Part shown: positions 43,029 to 50,806 of the stretch, in pieces
How the letters are laid out: each line of letters opens with the position of its first letter
How positions within the stretch are numbered: the stretch's first letter is position 1
Assembly: GCF_001552195.1 (NCBI RefSeq)
Contig: NZ_BCQS01000012.1
Span: 124,001-188,000 of the forward strand
From: Actinomadura latina NBRC 106108
Lineage (GTDB): Bacteria > Actinomycetota > Actinomycetes > Streptosporangiales > Streptosporangiaceae
Direction: 5' to 3'
DNA: 64,000 bases
The notes under the pieces: model-generated
What the model was told of the DNA's origin: nothing
Database searches by the model: none
The model's input: only the letters and a program-made list of their open reading frames with translations
Made by a program: the position numbers and the translations under genes

Positions 43029-43567
43029 GGCTGCTCCCAAACATTAATGGAAGGAACCGGGGTCGATCGTCGAACCCCGTGCGTTTTAAGCATTCTATGC
43101 AACCCTGAGTGATCCAGGGTATTTGTGGCGGGAAGGTGTATTGTCTGGCTCGTCCTATTTCGTGAAGGTTTCATTCCCTCAAGCGAAACCCATGCTCCGC
43201 GGCCGCATAGGAGCGTTCCCTCGCTGTGTAGGCGCACCCTCTCGCCTTCTCTGGGAATGCCGATTACAGCGAGGACCCTACCAACGGCATGGTCGGTGCG
43301 CCTGAGTGCTTCGTACGTCTCAAGGTCCAGGTCATAGCTGCAGTCGCCGGATGTCAGTTGCCGCAGCCGGATAGTCGTCTTCACCTGGACGTTCACTGTC
43401 GGATAGTACGTCCCCAGTTCGGTCCCTGGATACACGAGCTGCACGTCCGCCTTCTGGAGATCCACCGTGGTCGGCCGGCCGTGGAGGAGACCGCACCCGG
43501 CGGCGACCGCCTCCAGCCAGGCTTCGCCGAAGTCGCCTTGCAGGGTGTTCTGGTCCTCGTCCCGCAC
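43025..43567 (-). CDS. DUF4365 nuclease-like protein
   Basis: 180 residues from a GTG at 43567. The first 65 residues follow DUF4365: GDFGEAWLEAVAAGCGLLHGR, LQKADVQLVYPG, then VNVQVKTT. Glu15, Asp41 and Gln61-Val62-Lys63 fit the catalytic pattern of a PD-(D/E)xK-type nuclease with QxK in place of ExK. DUF4365 proteins occur in bacteria and archaea, often in accessory and defence contexts, with no established reaction. The rest (YDLDLETYEALRRTDHAVGRVLAVIGIP) continues the strand/helix core. Base composition is lower in GC than the neighbours. The partner gene follows with a 4-nt overlap. Confidence 0.75.
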   Translation of the reverse strand: MRDEDQNTLQGDFGEAWLEAVAAGCGLLHGRPTTVDLQKADVQLVYPGTELGTYYPTVNVQVKTTIRLRQLTSGDCSYDLDLETYEALRRTDHAVGRVLAVIGIPREGERVRLHSEGTLLCGRGAWVSLEGMKPSRNRTSQTIHLPATNTLDHSGLHRMLKTHGVRRSTPVPSINVWEQP

Positions 43568-43881
43568 GATGATGATTGTGCCGCATCTGCTGGCGGACTG
43601 TGGTTAGTTGTGGACTCTCGGTTATCGGCTACGTCAATCCGCTCGCCAAGCGGGCATGGGACCGGGCGTGGACATCTGGCAGTTGCATGCCGACGTGACC
43701 GTGGTGACTCGCGGACGAGATCGGCCGGGCCGGAGCGTTCGTCCTGGATCTCGGCTTCGTCACCCCCACTCCCTGCGTGGGCGCGGGCGAGCGGTGCGGC
43801 TCTCAGGAAGGTATCCGCCTGACCTGCGGGTACGTGGGTGGCGGAAGTTCTTTGAGGTGTGTGTCGTATTCGGGGGTGTGG

Positions 43882-43908
43882 CAATCGTCTTGTCGGTGAG
43901 GACGATTG
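43882..43908. promoter_or_regulatory. Inverted repeat CAATCGTC-N11-GACGATTG
   Basis: Perfect 8-bp arms at 43882-43889 and 43901-43908, centred about 39 bp before the GTG of the first carboxymuconolactone-decarboxylase-like gene. Its size suits a dimeric repressor. It lies in the 366-bp gap to the DUF4365 gene; nothing else stands out in that gap. Confidence 0.5.
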
Positions 43909-43933
43909 TCGGCTGTGGAGGGGGCGAGGTGCC

Positions 43934-44269
43934 GTGTCGGACGAGGACAGCAAGCGAACAACGCACCGGGCGCTGGTGGAGCGGGTGCTGAGCGGGGAGG
44001 GCACGGCGTCTGCGGAGCAGCGGGCGCGTGCTTTCGGTAATGAGGGCCTAGCCCCGCCGTTGGACGTGCTGGTCGGCAAGGTCGTCGACAGGCCCGCGCA
44101 GGTGACCGAGGCGGATCTGGCGGCGGTGAAGGCGGCGGGATACAGCGAGGACCAGGTCTTCGAGTTGGTGGTGTGCGCCGCGATCGGCCAGTCCGACCGG
44201 CTTTATGCGGCCGGGCTGGAGGCTTTGGCCGAAGCGACTGCGGGGGAGGGGCCCGATCATGCGTCTTGA
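43934..44269 (+). CDS. Small CMD-fold (AhpD-like) protein without redox Cys
   Basis: 111 residues from the GTG at 43934, preceded by a GAGG ribosome site. The second half (VTEADLAAVKAAGYSEDQVFELVVCAAIGQSDRLYAAGLEALAEA) has the helical pattern of the carboxymuconolactone decarboxylase/AhpD fold. The CxxC or CxxxH active-site motif is absent, and the single Cys (VVCAA) is in a different place. It overlaps the next gene by 11 nt. It probably forms a hetero-oligomer with that gene's product (inference). Confidence 0.65.
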   Translation: MSDEDSKRTTHRALVERVLSGEGTASAEQRARAFGNEGLAPPLDVLVGKVVDRPAQVTEADLAAVKAAGYSEDQVFELVVCAAIGQSDRLYAAGLEALAEATAGEGPDHAS

Positions 44270-44840
44270 CATCCTCAATCGCGGTTACAGCCGGAGAAGC
44301 AAGGCGCTGTTCGCGGTCATCCGGCTGTTCTCCGGGCGTCCGCTGCCGGACGCCGCCAAGCTGGTCTTCTATCGGCCCGATTTCTACGGTGCGCGGGCCA
44401 AGGAGTTCACCCATGAGGCGATGCGCGGGCCGTCCGACTGCTCGGTGGGCGACCGCGAGTTGATGGCCGCTTACGTGTCCAAGGTGAACGGTTCCGCGTT
44501 CTGTATCGGCGCGCACACCGCGACCGCGAGCCAGGCGTATCAGGACGGGCCGCTGGTCGAGGCGGTGCTGGCCGACCTGGAAGAGGCACCGATCGGGGAG
44601 CCGCTGCGGGCGACGCTGCGGATGCTCGGCAAGCTGACCCGGGACGGGAAGGTCGGCGCCGACGACATGCGGGACGTGCTGGCCGCCGGGGCCTCGCCTC
44701 AGCAGGTCCGGGACGCGCTGGCGGTCTGCGCCGCCTTCAACGTCACCGACCGGCTCGCCGACGCCTTCGGATTCGAGCTGCTGAGCCCCGAGGGTTTCGA
44801 CGCGGGAGCCAAGTACTTGCTCAAGCGCGGTTACCGGTAG
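44259..44840 (+). CDS. CMD-fold (AhpD-like) protein
   Basis: 193 residues; a GGGGGAGGGG ribosome site precedes the ATG at 44259. The active-site helix reads VNGSAFCIGAHTATASQAY, with Cys-x3-His where AhpD has CxxC-x2-H, so it keeps the peroxidatic Cys and the His but lacks the first Cys. LRMLGKLTRDG and VRDALAVCAAFNVTDRLADAFGF complete the fold. Family members are peroxidases or decarboxylases. It is coupled to the preceding CMD-like gene. Confidence 0.78.
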   Translation: MRLDILNRGYSRRSKALFAVIRLFSGRPLPDAAKLVFYRPDFYGARAKEFTHEAMRGPSDCSVGDRELMAAYVSKVNGSAFCIGAHTATASQAYQDGPLVEAVLADLEEAPIGEPLRATLRMLGKLTRDGKVGADDMRDVLAAGASPQQVRDALAVCAAFNVTDRLADAFGFELLSPEGFDAGAKYLLKRGYR

Positions 44841-44926
44841 CCCGGCGAAAGTCATGCTGCGGTCGGAGAACGGGTTTCGACCGTGGGTGGATGACCGGGA
44901 GATTCGGGCGGCCGAAGCTTGGCGGC

Positions 44927-45646
44927 ATGACATCACGGACGAAGCCCACCCCGGCGATCACGGTCGAGGGGCTGACGAAACGGTACGGCCGGCGCACGGT
45001 GGTCGACGATCTGACGTTCACGGCCAGGCCGGGGGCGGTGACGGGCTTCTTCGGCCCTAACGGCGCGGGCAAGACCACGGCGCTGAAGGCGGTCGTGGGG
45101 TTGGCGCGGCCGTCGGCGGGCGCGGTGTCGGTGCTGGGCGCGCCGGTGGCGTCGCTGGCGCCGGACGCGCGCCGGATCGGCGTCCACATCGAGCCGTGCG
45201 GCGCGCACCCCGGCCGGTCGGCCCGCGCGCATCTGCGGGCGCTGGCGCTGGCGGCGGGGCTGCCGCGCCGCCGCGTCGAGGAGGTCCTGGAGATCGCCGA
45301 GCTGACGGAGGCGGCGGGCCGCCGGGTCGGTGCCTTCTCGCTGGGGATGCGGCAGCGGCTCGGGCTCGCCGCCGCGCTGCTGGGCGACCCGGAGATCCTG
45401 GTGCTGGACGAGCCGGCCAACGGGCTGGACCCGCAGGGGATCCGCTGGCTCCGGACGATGCTGCGGGACCGGGCCGCGAAGGGCGGCACGGTGCTGCTGT
45501 CCAGCCACCTGCTCGCGGAGGCCGCGCAGACGGTCGACGACGTGGTCGTCATCGACCGTGGCAGGCTGGTGCACGAGGGACCGATCAGTGAGGTGGAGTC
45601 GCTGGAGGACGTGTTCCTCGAGCTCACCGGAGGGTTGGAGCGATGA
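44927..45646 (+). CDS. ABC transporter ATP-binding protein
   Basis: 239 residues. Walker A GPNGAGKTT, the signature FSLGMRQRLGLA (degenerate LSGGQ as usual for CcmA/DrrA-like proteins), Walker B ILVLDEPANGLDPQG and the H-loop LLSSHLL are all present. It is the first of four genes overlapping by 4 nt (ATPase, permease, histidine kinase, response regulator), so export and its control are one unit. Relatives export antibiotics or lipids; the substrate is unknown. An alternative start lies at 44891. Confidence 0.9.
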   Translation: MTSRTKPTPAITVEGLTKRYGRRTVVDDLTFTARPGAVTGFFGPNGAGKTTALKAVVGLARPSAGAVSVLGAPVASLAPDARRIGVHIEPCGAHPGRSARAHLRALALAAGLPRRRVEEVLEIAELTEAAGRRVGAFSLGMRQRLGLAAALLGDPEILVLDEPANGLDPQGIRWLRTMLRDRAAKGGTVLLSSHLLAEAAQTVDDVVVIDRGRLVHEGPISEVESLEDVFLELTGGLER

Positions 45647-46362
45647 TCGGCCTGCTTCGCGGGGAACTGCTCAAGTCGGTGACGACCCGTGCCGTGTGGG
45701 GATTCGCGGCCGGGGGGATGGCCTTCGCCGTCCTGAACGCGGTGCTCATCGCCAAGGCGTCGGGAACGCTCGACGAGATACCGGAGAAGAAGGAGGCTCT
45801 GTCGGGGCTTCCCGTCCTGCTGCTGCTGTGGGGGCTGGTCGGTGCGGCGGGCGAGTACCGGCACCGGACCGCCGCGCCCACGGCGCTGGTGGCCCGGCGC
45901 GGCCGCGGCACCGTCCTGGCGGTCCGGGTCGCGGCGTACGCGCTGACCGGTCTCGGGCTGGCGCTGCTGATCAACGCGGTCGCGGTCGGTGTGGCGCTGC
46001 CGCTGCTGGCCGACCAGCCGGGCCCGGACCTGACGTCCGGCCAGGTGGCCGAGGTCGTGGCGGGCAACGTCGCGGCGCTCGTGCTGGCGACGGTGCTGGG
46101 CGCGGCGCTCGGTGCGCTGATCCGCGGCCCCGTCGTCGGCGCGGTGGTCCTGCTGATCCTGGACCTGGTGGTGCAGCCGCTGGTGAGCGGGGCGTGGGAG
46201 CGGGAGGCGAACCTGTCGCCGTTCGGCGCGGCGGGCATCATGACGGGCGGGAGCCACAACACGACACTCACGGTCGCGGAGGCCGGCGCGGTGTTCGCGG
46301 TCTGGACGGTGCTCGCGGTGCTGGTCGCGGTCGGGTTCGAACGACGGCGTGACCTGGCGTGA
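45643..46362 (+). CDS. ABC-2-type permease
   Basis: 239 residues with six hydrophobic segments (for example VWGFAAGGMAFAVLNAVLI, LPVLLLLWGLVGAAGEY, VAAYALTGLGLALLINAVAVGVAL and AVVLLILDLVVQPLVSG). GEYRHRTAAPTALVARRGRGTVLAVR is the conserved cytoplasmic loop of this permease group. It pairs with the preceding ATPase; the overlap is ATGA. Confidence 0.85.
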   Translation: MIGLLRGELLKSVTTRAVWGFAAGGMAFAVLNAVLIAKASGTLDEIPEKKEALSGLPVLLLLWGLVGAAGEYRHRTAAPTALVARRGRGTVLAVRVAAYALTGLGLALLINAVAVGVALPLLADQPGPDLTSGQVAEVVAGNVAALVLATVLGAALGALIRGPVVGAVVLLILDLVVQPLVSGAWEREANLSPFGAAGIMTGGSHNTTLTVAEAGAVFAVWTVLAVLVAVGFERRRDLA

Positions 46363-47480
46363 ACGTCACGGGGCGGATCCGGGCGGTGCGGGGCCTGCAG
46401 GCCGCGCACCGCCCGGTGCTGTTCGACGTGGTGCTCGCCGTGGCGGCGACCATCGTGGAAGTGGGGCTGCTGTTCAACGACGGCACCCAGCCCGCGTTCG
46501 TGCCGATCGCGGTGACCGTCCTCACCGGCGCGGTGCTCCTGGCCCGCCGCCGGTTCGGGGTGGCGGTGACCGCGGTGACGGTCGCGGCGGCGGCCGTGCT
46601 GACCGAGGCCGGGTACTCGCCCGGAGGCGCGCCGGTCGTCGTCGCATTGTGGTCGCTCGCCGAGACACGCGACCGGCGCGTCTCGCTCGCGGTGCTGGCA
46701 CCGGTGGTCGTGTTCCTGGTCGCCGACAGCGTCTGCGCCCCGCCGGCGCCGATCGGCGCGTGGATGCTGGGCGCCTACATGCAGACGCGCCGCCGCTACG
46801 TCCGGGCGGTGGAGGAACGAGCCGCCACGCTGGAGCGCGAACGGGAGCAGCTCGACCTGATCGCGGCGCAGCGCGAACGCGAGTCGATCGCCCGCGAACT
46901 GCACGACATCGTCGCCCACTCGGTGACGGTGATGCTGATCGGGGTCCGCGGCGCCCGCGACGTCCTGGAGACCGAACCGCGGGTGGCCGCGCGGACGCTG
47001 GAGCGGGTGGAGACCAGCGCCGAGCAGAGCCTGGCCGAGTTGCGCCGGATCCTCGTCCTGCTGCGCGGGCCGCACGCGGCGGAGACGCGGCCGCAACCGA
47101 CACTGGCGGACCTGGACGAACTGGCCGCCGGGTACCGCGCGGCGGGGCTGCCGGTCCGGCTTGAGATCGCCGGGAAGCCCCTGAACCTGCCGAGCGGGGT
47201 GGAGTTGTCCGCCTACCGGATCATCGAGGAGGCGCTGACCAACGCGCTGAAACACGCCGGGGCGACACTGGCCACGGTACGGCTGGACTACAGCGGACCG
47301 GACCTGGAGGTGCTGGTGCAGGACGACGGGGCGGGACGCGGCGAGCCGGGCCCCGGCGGGCACGGCCTGGTGGGGATGCGGGAGCGGGTCGCGGTGCTCG
47401 GCGGCGAGCTGGAGGCGGGCCGGGCCCCCGGCGGCGGGTTCCGGGTCGCGGCACGGCTGCCGGTCGGGGAGCGGGCGTGA
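46359..47480 (+). CDS. Sensor histidine kinase (HisKA_3, NarL-type partner)
   Basis: 373 residues. Four or more N-terminal membrane segments (to about residue 145) are followed by a helix (LEREREQLDLIAAQRE), the dimerisation box RESIARELHDIVAHSVTVMLI with phospho-His182, and a HATPase with NALKHAGA (N-box), DDGAGRG and HGLVGMRERV. There is no extracellular sensory domain, so the signal is probably from the membrane or the ABC transporter itself, as in BceS-like intramembrane kinases. The start GTG overlaps the permease stop. Confidence 0.9.
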   Translation: MNVTGRIRAVRGLQAAHRPVLFDVVLAVAATIVEVGLLFNDGTQPAFVPIAVTVLTGAVLLARRRFGVAVTAVTVAAAAVLTEAGYSPGGAPVVVALWSLAETRDRRVSLAVLAPVVVFLVADSVCAPPAPIGAWMLGAYMQTRRRYVRAVEERAATLEREREQLDLIAAQRERESIARELHDIVAHSVTVMLIGVRGARDVLETEPRVAARTLERVETSAEQSLAELRRILVLLRGPHAAETRPQPTLADLDELAAGYRAAGLPVRLEIAGKPLNLPSGVELSAYRIIEEALTNALKHAGATLATVRLDYSGPDLEVLVQDDGAGRGEPGPGGHGLVGMRERVAVLGGELEAGRAPGGGFRVAARLPVGERA

Positions 47481-48220
47481 CGATCCGGGTGCTGATCGTC
47501 GACGACCAGGAGCTGATCCGGATCGGTTTCCGGCTGTTCCTGCAGACCCGGGACGACTTGGAGGTCGTCGGCGAGGCCGCGGACGGCCGCGAGGCCGTCG
47601 CGCGGGCGGCGGAGCTGCGGCCCGACGTCGTCCTGATGGACGTCCGGATGCCGCGGATGGACGGCGTCGAGGCCACCGCCCTCCTCACCGCCGCGCACCG
47701 TCCTCCAGCCCCCACCCACCGCCGATCAACGGACGGACTCCGCTCGGCTGCCCGGCCGCCCCGCGTGCTGATCCTCACCACCTACGACCTCGACGAATAC
47801 GTGTTCGGCGCGCTGCGCGCCGGGGCATCGGGATTCCTGCTGAAGGACGCGCCCCGCGAGCGGCTCCTGGAGGCGATCCGCGTCGTCCACCAGGGCGAGG
47901 CGCTGCTGTCCCCGTCGATCACCCGCCGCCTGATCGAGGACTACGCCGGCCGCGCCGCCCCCGTCCGGCCGCCCCCGGACCTGCTGGCCGCGCTGACTCC
48001 GCGCGAGCGGGAGATGCTCCTCCTCGTGGCCCAGGGCCTGTCGAACCAGGAGATCGCGGCGCGGCTCGTCGTCACCGAGGCCACCGTCAAGAGCCACGTC
48101 GGCAGCGTGTTCGCCAAGCTCCACCTCCGCGACCGCGTCCAGGCCGTCGTGCTCGCCTACGAGCACGGCATCGTGGTCCCGGGCCGCCGTCCCGACGAGC
48201 ACGGAACAGACCACCGGTAA
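47477..48220 (+). CDS. NarL/LuxR-type response regulator with receiver insertion
   Basis: 247 residues, about 25 longer than usual. The receiver has the acidic pair in IVDDQ, phospho-Asp55 in LMDVRMPRMDG, Thr in ILTTYD and Lys in LLKDAP. Between EATALLTAA and RVLILTTYD it carries about 18 extra residues (HRPPAPTHRRSTDGLRSA), a Pro/Arg-rich insertion in the alpha3-beta4 loop. The DNA-binding domain is LTPREREMLLLVAQGLSNQEIAARLVVTEATVKSHVGSVFAKL. It probably activates its own ABC operon. Confidence 0.9.
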   Translation: MTIRVLIVDDQELIRIGFRLFLQTRDDLEVVGEAADGREAVARAAELRPDVVLMDVRMPRMDGVEATALLTAAHRPPAPTHRRSTDGLRSAARPPRVLILTTYDLDEYVFGALRAGASGFLLKDAPRERLLEAIRVVHQGEALLSPSITRRLIEDYAGRAAPVRPPPDLLAALTPREREMLLLVAQGLSNQEIAARLVVTEATVKSHVGSVFAKLHLRDRVQAVVLAYEHGIVVPGRRPDEHGTDHR

Positions 48221-48306
48221 CCGCTGACGGCCGCCACCATCAGCGACGGGCATGCGGTGCGGATCGGGTGAACGCGACAGCCGCCGGGACGGGTCGCCGG
48301 TGTCGA

Positions 48307-49221
48307 TCAGCCAGTCGTCAGAACCACCTTGCCGCGGCCGTGGCCGGTGCCCACCTCGCGGTGGGCGTCGGCGGCACGTTCCAGCGGGAACGCCGCCCGC
48401 ACATGGATGCGCAGGCGCCCCTCGTCGTAGAGGCGGGCGGCCTCGGCCACGCGGGACGCCGACCGCTTCCCGGGCGGCGTCGTCCGGACGCCGAGGGCGG
48501 CGGCGCGGGCGTGGTCGACCAGTGTGACGATGCGAGAGCGGTCCTTGACCAGGTTGAGGGACACGTCCAAGGCGTCGCCGCCGGCACCGTCCAGGGCGGC
48601 GTCCACACCGTCAGGTGCGACCGCGCGCACACGCTCCTCCAGGCCGTCCCCGTAGGCGACCGGGATCGCGCCCAGCGAGCGGAGGTACTCGTGGTTGGCC
48701 TCGCGAGCGGTGCCGATGACCGTGGCGCCGGCGATGCGGGCGAGTTGCACGGCGACCGTCCCCACCCCGCCCGCCGCCGCATGGACGAGGAGGGTGTCGC
48801 CCGGCCCGACGCCCATCTCCTCCAGCGCGATGTGCGGGGTCATGACGGCGGCGGGGAAGCCGCCCGCCACGTCCCACGGCATGCTCGCGGGCTTGGCCGT
48901 CAGCGCCTCCGCCGGGACGGCGACGTACTCGGCGTAGGCGTTGAGGCGGCAGTTGCCCAGGACCTCGTCCCCCGGGCGGACGGACGTGACGCCCGTGCCG
49001 ACCTCGTCCACGACGCCCGCGAACTCGTTGCCGGGAATGCGCGGAAAGCCCTCCGGCGTCCCCGGCGGCGACCACCCCTCCCGGACGGCCAGGTCGAACG
49101 GCTGCACCCCGGCCGCCACCACCCGGACCCGCACTTCGCCGGCACCGGCACCCGGCACGGGCAGCTCCAGCGTCTGCAGCACGCCCGGCCCGCCCGGCTC
49201 GGTGAATCCCGCGACCCGCAT
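48307..49221 (-). CDS. Zinc-independent quinone oxidoreductase/MDR-type alcohol dehydrogenase
   Basis: 304 residues. The GroES-like N-terminal half has PGNEFAGVVDEVGTGVTSVRPGDEVLG. The Rossmann half has LLVHAAAGGVGTVAVQLARIAGATVIGTA. The zinc ligands of alcohol dehydrogenases are absent, which places it with the NADPH:quinone oxidoreductase/QorB-like group. It is a general reductase of enones or quinones, with no linkage to neighbours visible. Confidence 0.85.
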   Translation of the reverse strand: MRVAGFTEPGGPGVLQTLELPVPGAGAGEVRVRVVAAGVQPFDLAVREGWSPPGTPEGFPRIPGNEFAGVVDEVGTGVTSVRPGDEVLGNCRLNAYAEYVAVPAEALTAKPASMPWDVAGGFPAAVMTPHIALEEMGVGPGDTLLVHAAAGGVGTVAVQLARIAGATVIGTAREANHEYLRSLGAIPVAYGDGLEERVRAVAPDGVDAALDGAGGDALDVSLNLVKDRSRIVTLVDHARAAALGVRTTPPGKRSASRVAEAARLYDEGRLRIHVRAAFPLERAADAHREVGTGHGRGKVVLTTG

Positions 49222-49309
49222 GGTCGTCCCCCTTCATCGGCATCGTCGATCAAGGGAGACGCTAAGACCTCGATCTAACTCGAGGTCAAACCGTGCGGCC
49301 GGCCGAGGG

Positions 49310-50200
49310 TCAGCCGGTCGGCTGCGGCTCCGGGTCGCCCTTGGCCGGGGTGACCAGCAGGCCGACGGAGTCGGAGCTGCGCACCCAGGCTCCGGTGATC
49401 CGGCGTCCGTCACCGGGGCGCCAGCCCGCGGGCGGGTTGTACATGGAACCAGAGCCGTCCGCCTTGAATTCGCCGATGGAGAAGGACGCGGTGAGCCCCC
49501 GCGCGCGCAGGTCCGCGAGCGCCCGGCCGGCGGTCCGGCCGGTGAGCCGGAGGCTCTCCGGGTGATCGCCCCGCGCCGGCCGGGCGTCCCCGTAGACCTC
49601 GCCGGGCCGGGCCTTGCGGCCGATGACGATTTCGCCTCCCGGAGACGGGAACATCGGGCCGTTGATCCGGACCTTGAGCGGGCAGGCGTCCTTGCCGGGC
49701 GGGCACTTCAGGACGGTCGTGAACGTCCCGCTCTCGCCGCCGGCCGGCACGCTCTTCCTGGGAGGCGCCGGCAGTGAGCCGAAGCTGATGACGGCGCGTT
49801 CGTGTGCCGGCGACACCGGCACGATGCTGAGCTTGACGCGCAGCCCGACCTTGGCGAACGCCTCCTGGAACTCCTGCTGGTCGGCGAAGGCGTCCTTGAC
49901 CTCCACCTCGTACACGCCGTCCGACACGTCGATCCGCACGGCGGCATTGGCGTAGGCGTGCAGTGGGCCGGAGTCCTGCGCGGACAGGACGAGGACTGTC
50001 GTGGCCGCGGCACCGGCCACCGCCACGCCGAGGGCGGGACGGGCGAACCGGGGGAGGCGGCGGCGCCGCGGCGCCGGGTCCTCCGCGCTGGTGATGGCGG
50101 CGAGCAGGGTCCGGGCGGCCGCGCCGGACGGTTCGCTGGTGATGTCGCCGTCGCGCACGGGGTTCAGATCCGCGATGAGATCGTCGATCGAAGACGTCAT
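49310..50200 (-). CDS. Membrane-anchored partner of the ECF sigma factor
   Basis: 296 residues starting inside the sigma gene's stop (ATGA). Residues 1-50 are cytoplasmic (MTSSIDDLIADLNPVRDGDITSEPSGAAARTLLAAI...RRRRLPRF), followed by one transmembrane helix (ALGVAVAGAAATTVLVLS) and a large outer domain with VRIDVSDGVYEVEVKDAFADQQEFQEAF, a CPPGKDACPLKV disulfide pair and a PASTA-like segment (GRTAGRALADLRARGLTASFSI). There is no zinc-binding HxxxCxxC motif, so if it is an anti-sigma factor it is a non-ZAS type. Such proteins are frequent after SigE-like actinobacterial sigma genes. Confidence 0.7.
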   Translation of the reverse strand: MTSSIDDLIADLNPVRDGDITSEPSGAAARTLLAAITSAEDPAPRRRRLPRFARPALGVAVAGAAATTVLVLSAQDSGPLHAYANAAVRIDVSDGVYEVEVKDAFADQQEFQEAFAKVGLRVKLSIVPVSPAHERAVISFGSLPAPPRKSVPAGGESGTFTTVLKCPPGKDACPLKVRINGPMFPSPGGEIVIGRKARPGEVYGDARPARGDHPESLRLTGRTAGRALADLRARGLTASFSIGEFKADGSGSMYNPPAGWRPGDGRRITGAWVRSSDSVGLLVTPAKGDPEPQPTG

Positions 50201-50733
50201 GCCAGCTCACTCCCATGCAGGACGGCCCGGGGCGGCGCGGACGGTCCCGGGTGGTCGATGCCCGCGGCGCGCAGGCCGCGCGCGAAGCGCCGGCGGGCGC
50301 GGTGCAGGCGGACGCTCACCGCGTTGCGGGAGCAGCCGAGCACCGTGGCGATCTCGGTGACGGACAGGCCCTCCCAGCCGAGGAGGGCGAGGACCTCCCG
50401 GTCGCGTCCGGGCAGGGCGCGGAAGACGTCGGCGACGGCCGAGTCATCGCGTGCGGGTCCGGCCGGCGCCAGTTCGGCGCGCAGCGCGGCCGTCTTGACC
50501 GAGTGGCGGACGACGCCGCGGCGGTGGTTGGCGAGGACGCGGCGCGCCACCCCGTACAGCCACAGCCGGGCCTCGTCGCCCGCCGGCATGTCGGCCGCGC
50601 GGCGCCAGGCGATCGTGAACGTCTCGGCGACGACGTCGGCCGCGTCCTCGGGGGAGTCGCAGCGGCGCAGCGCGTAGCCGAGCAGCGGTTGGTAGGTCGC
50701 GGCGTACACGGCCGCGAAGTCGTCCTCATCCAT
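50197..50733 (-). CDS. ECF RNA polymerase sigma factor
   Basis: 178 residues. Region 2 is FAAVYAATYQPLLGYALRRCDSPEDAADVVAETFTIAWRRA with LWLYGVARRVLANHRRG. Region 4 is DVFRALPGRDREVLALLGWEGLSVTEIATVLGCSRNAVSVRLHRARRRF. It directs RNA polymerase to a dedicated promoter set. The partner gene overlaps by 4 nt, the normal arrangement for co-expressed anti-sigma factors. Confidence 0.92.
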   Translation of the reverse strand: MDEDDFAAVYAATYQPLLGYALRRCDSPEDAADVVAETFTIAWRRAADMPAGDEARLWLYGVARRVLANHRRGVVRHSVKTAALRAELAPAGPARDDSAVADVFRALPGRDREVLALLGWEGLSVTEIATVLGCSRNAVSVRLHRARRRFARGLRAAGIDHPGPSAPPRAVLHGSELA

Positions 50734-50806
50734 GGGGCGTCCTCGGCAACGTGGCCTCCTTGTGGTCGGTGGTCACCTGCACATGTCGGGACGCCGCCCG
50801 GATCTT

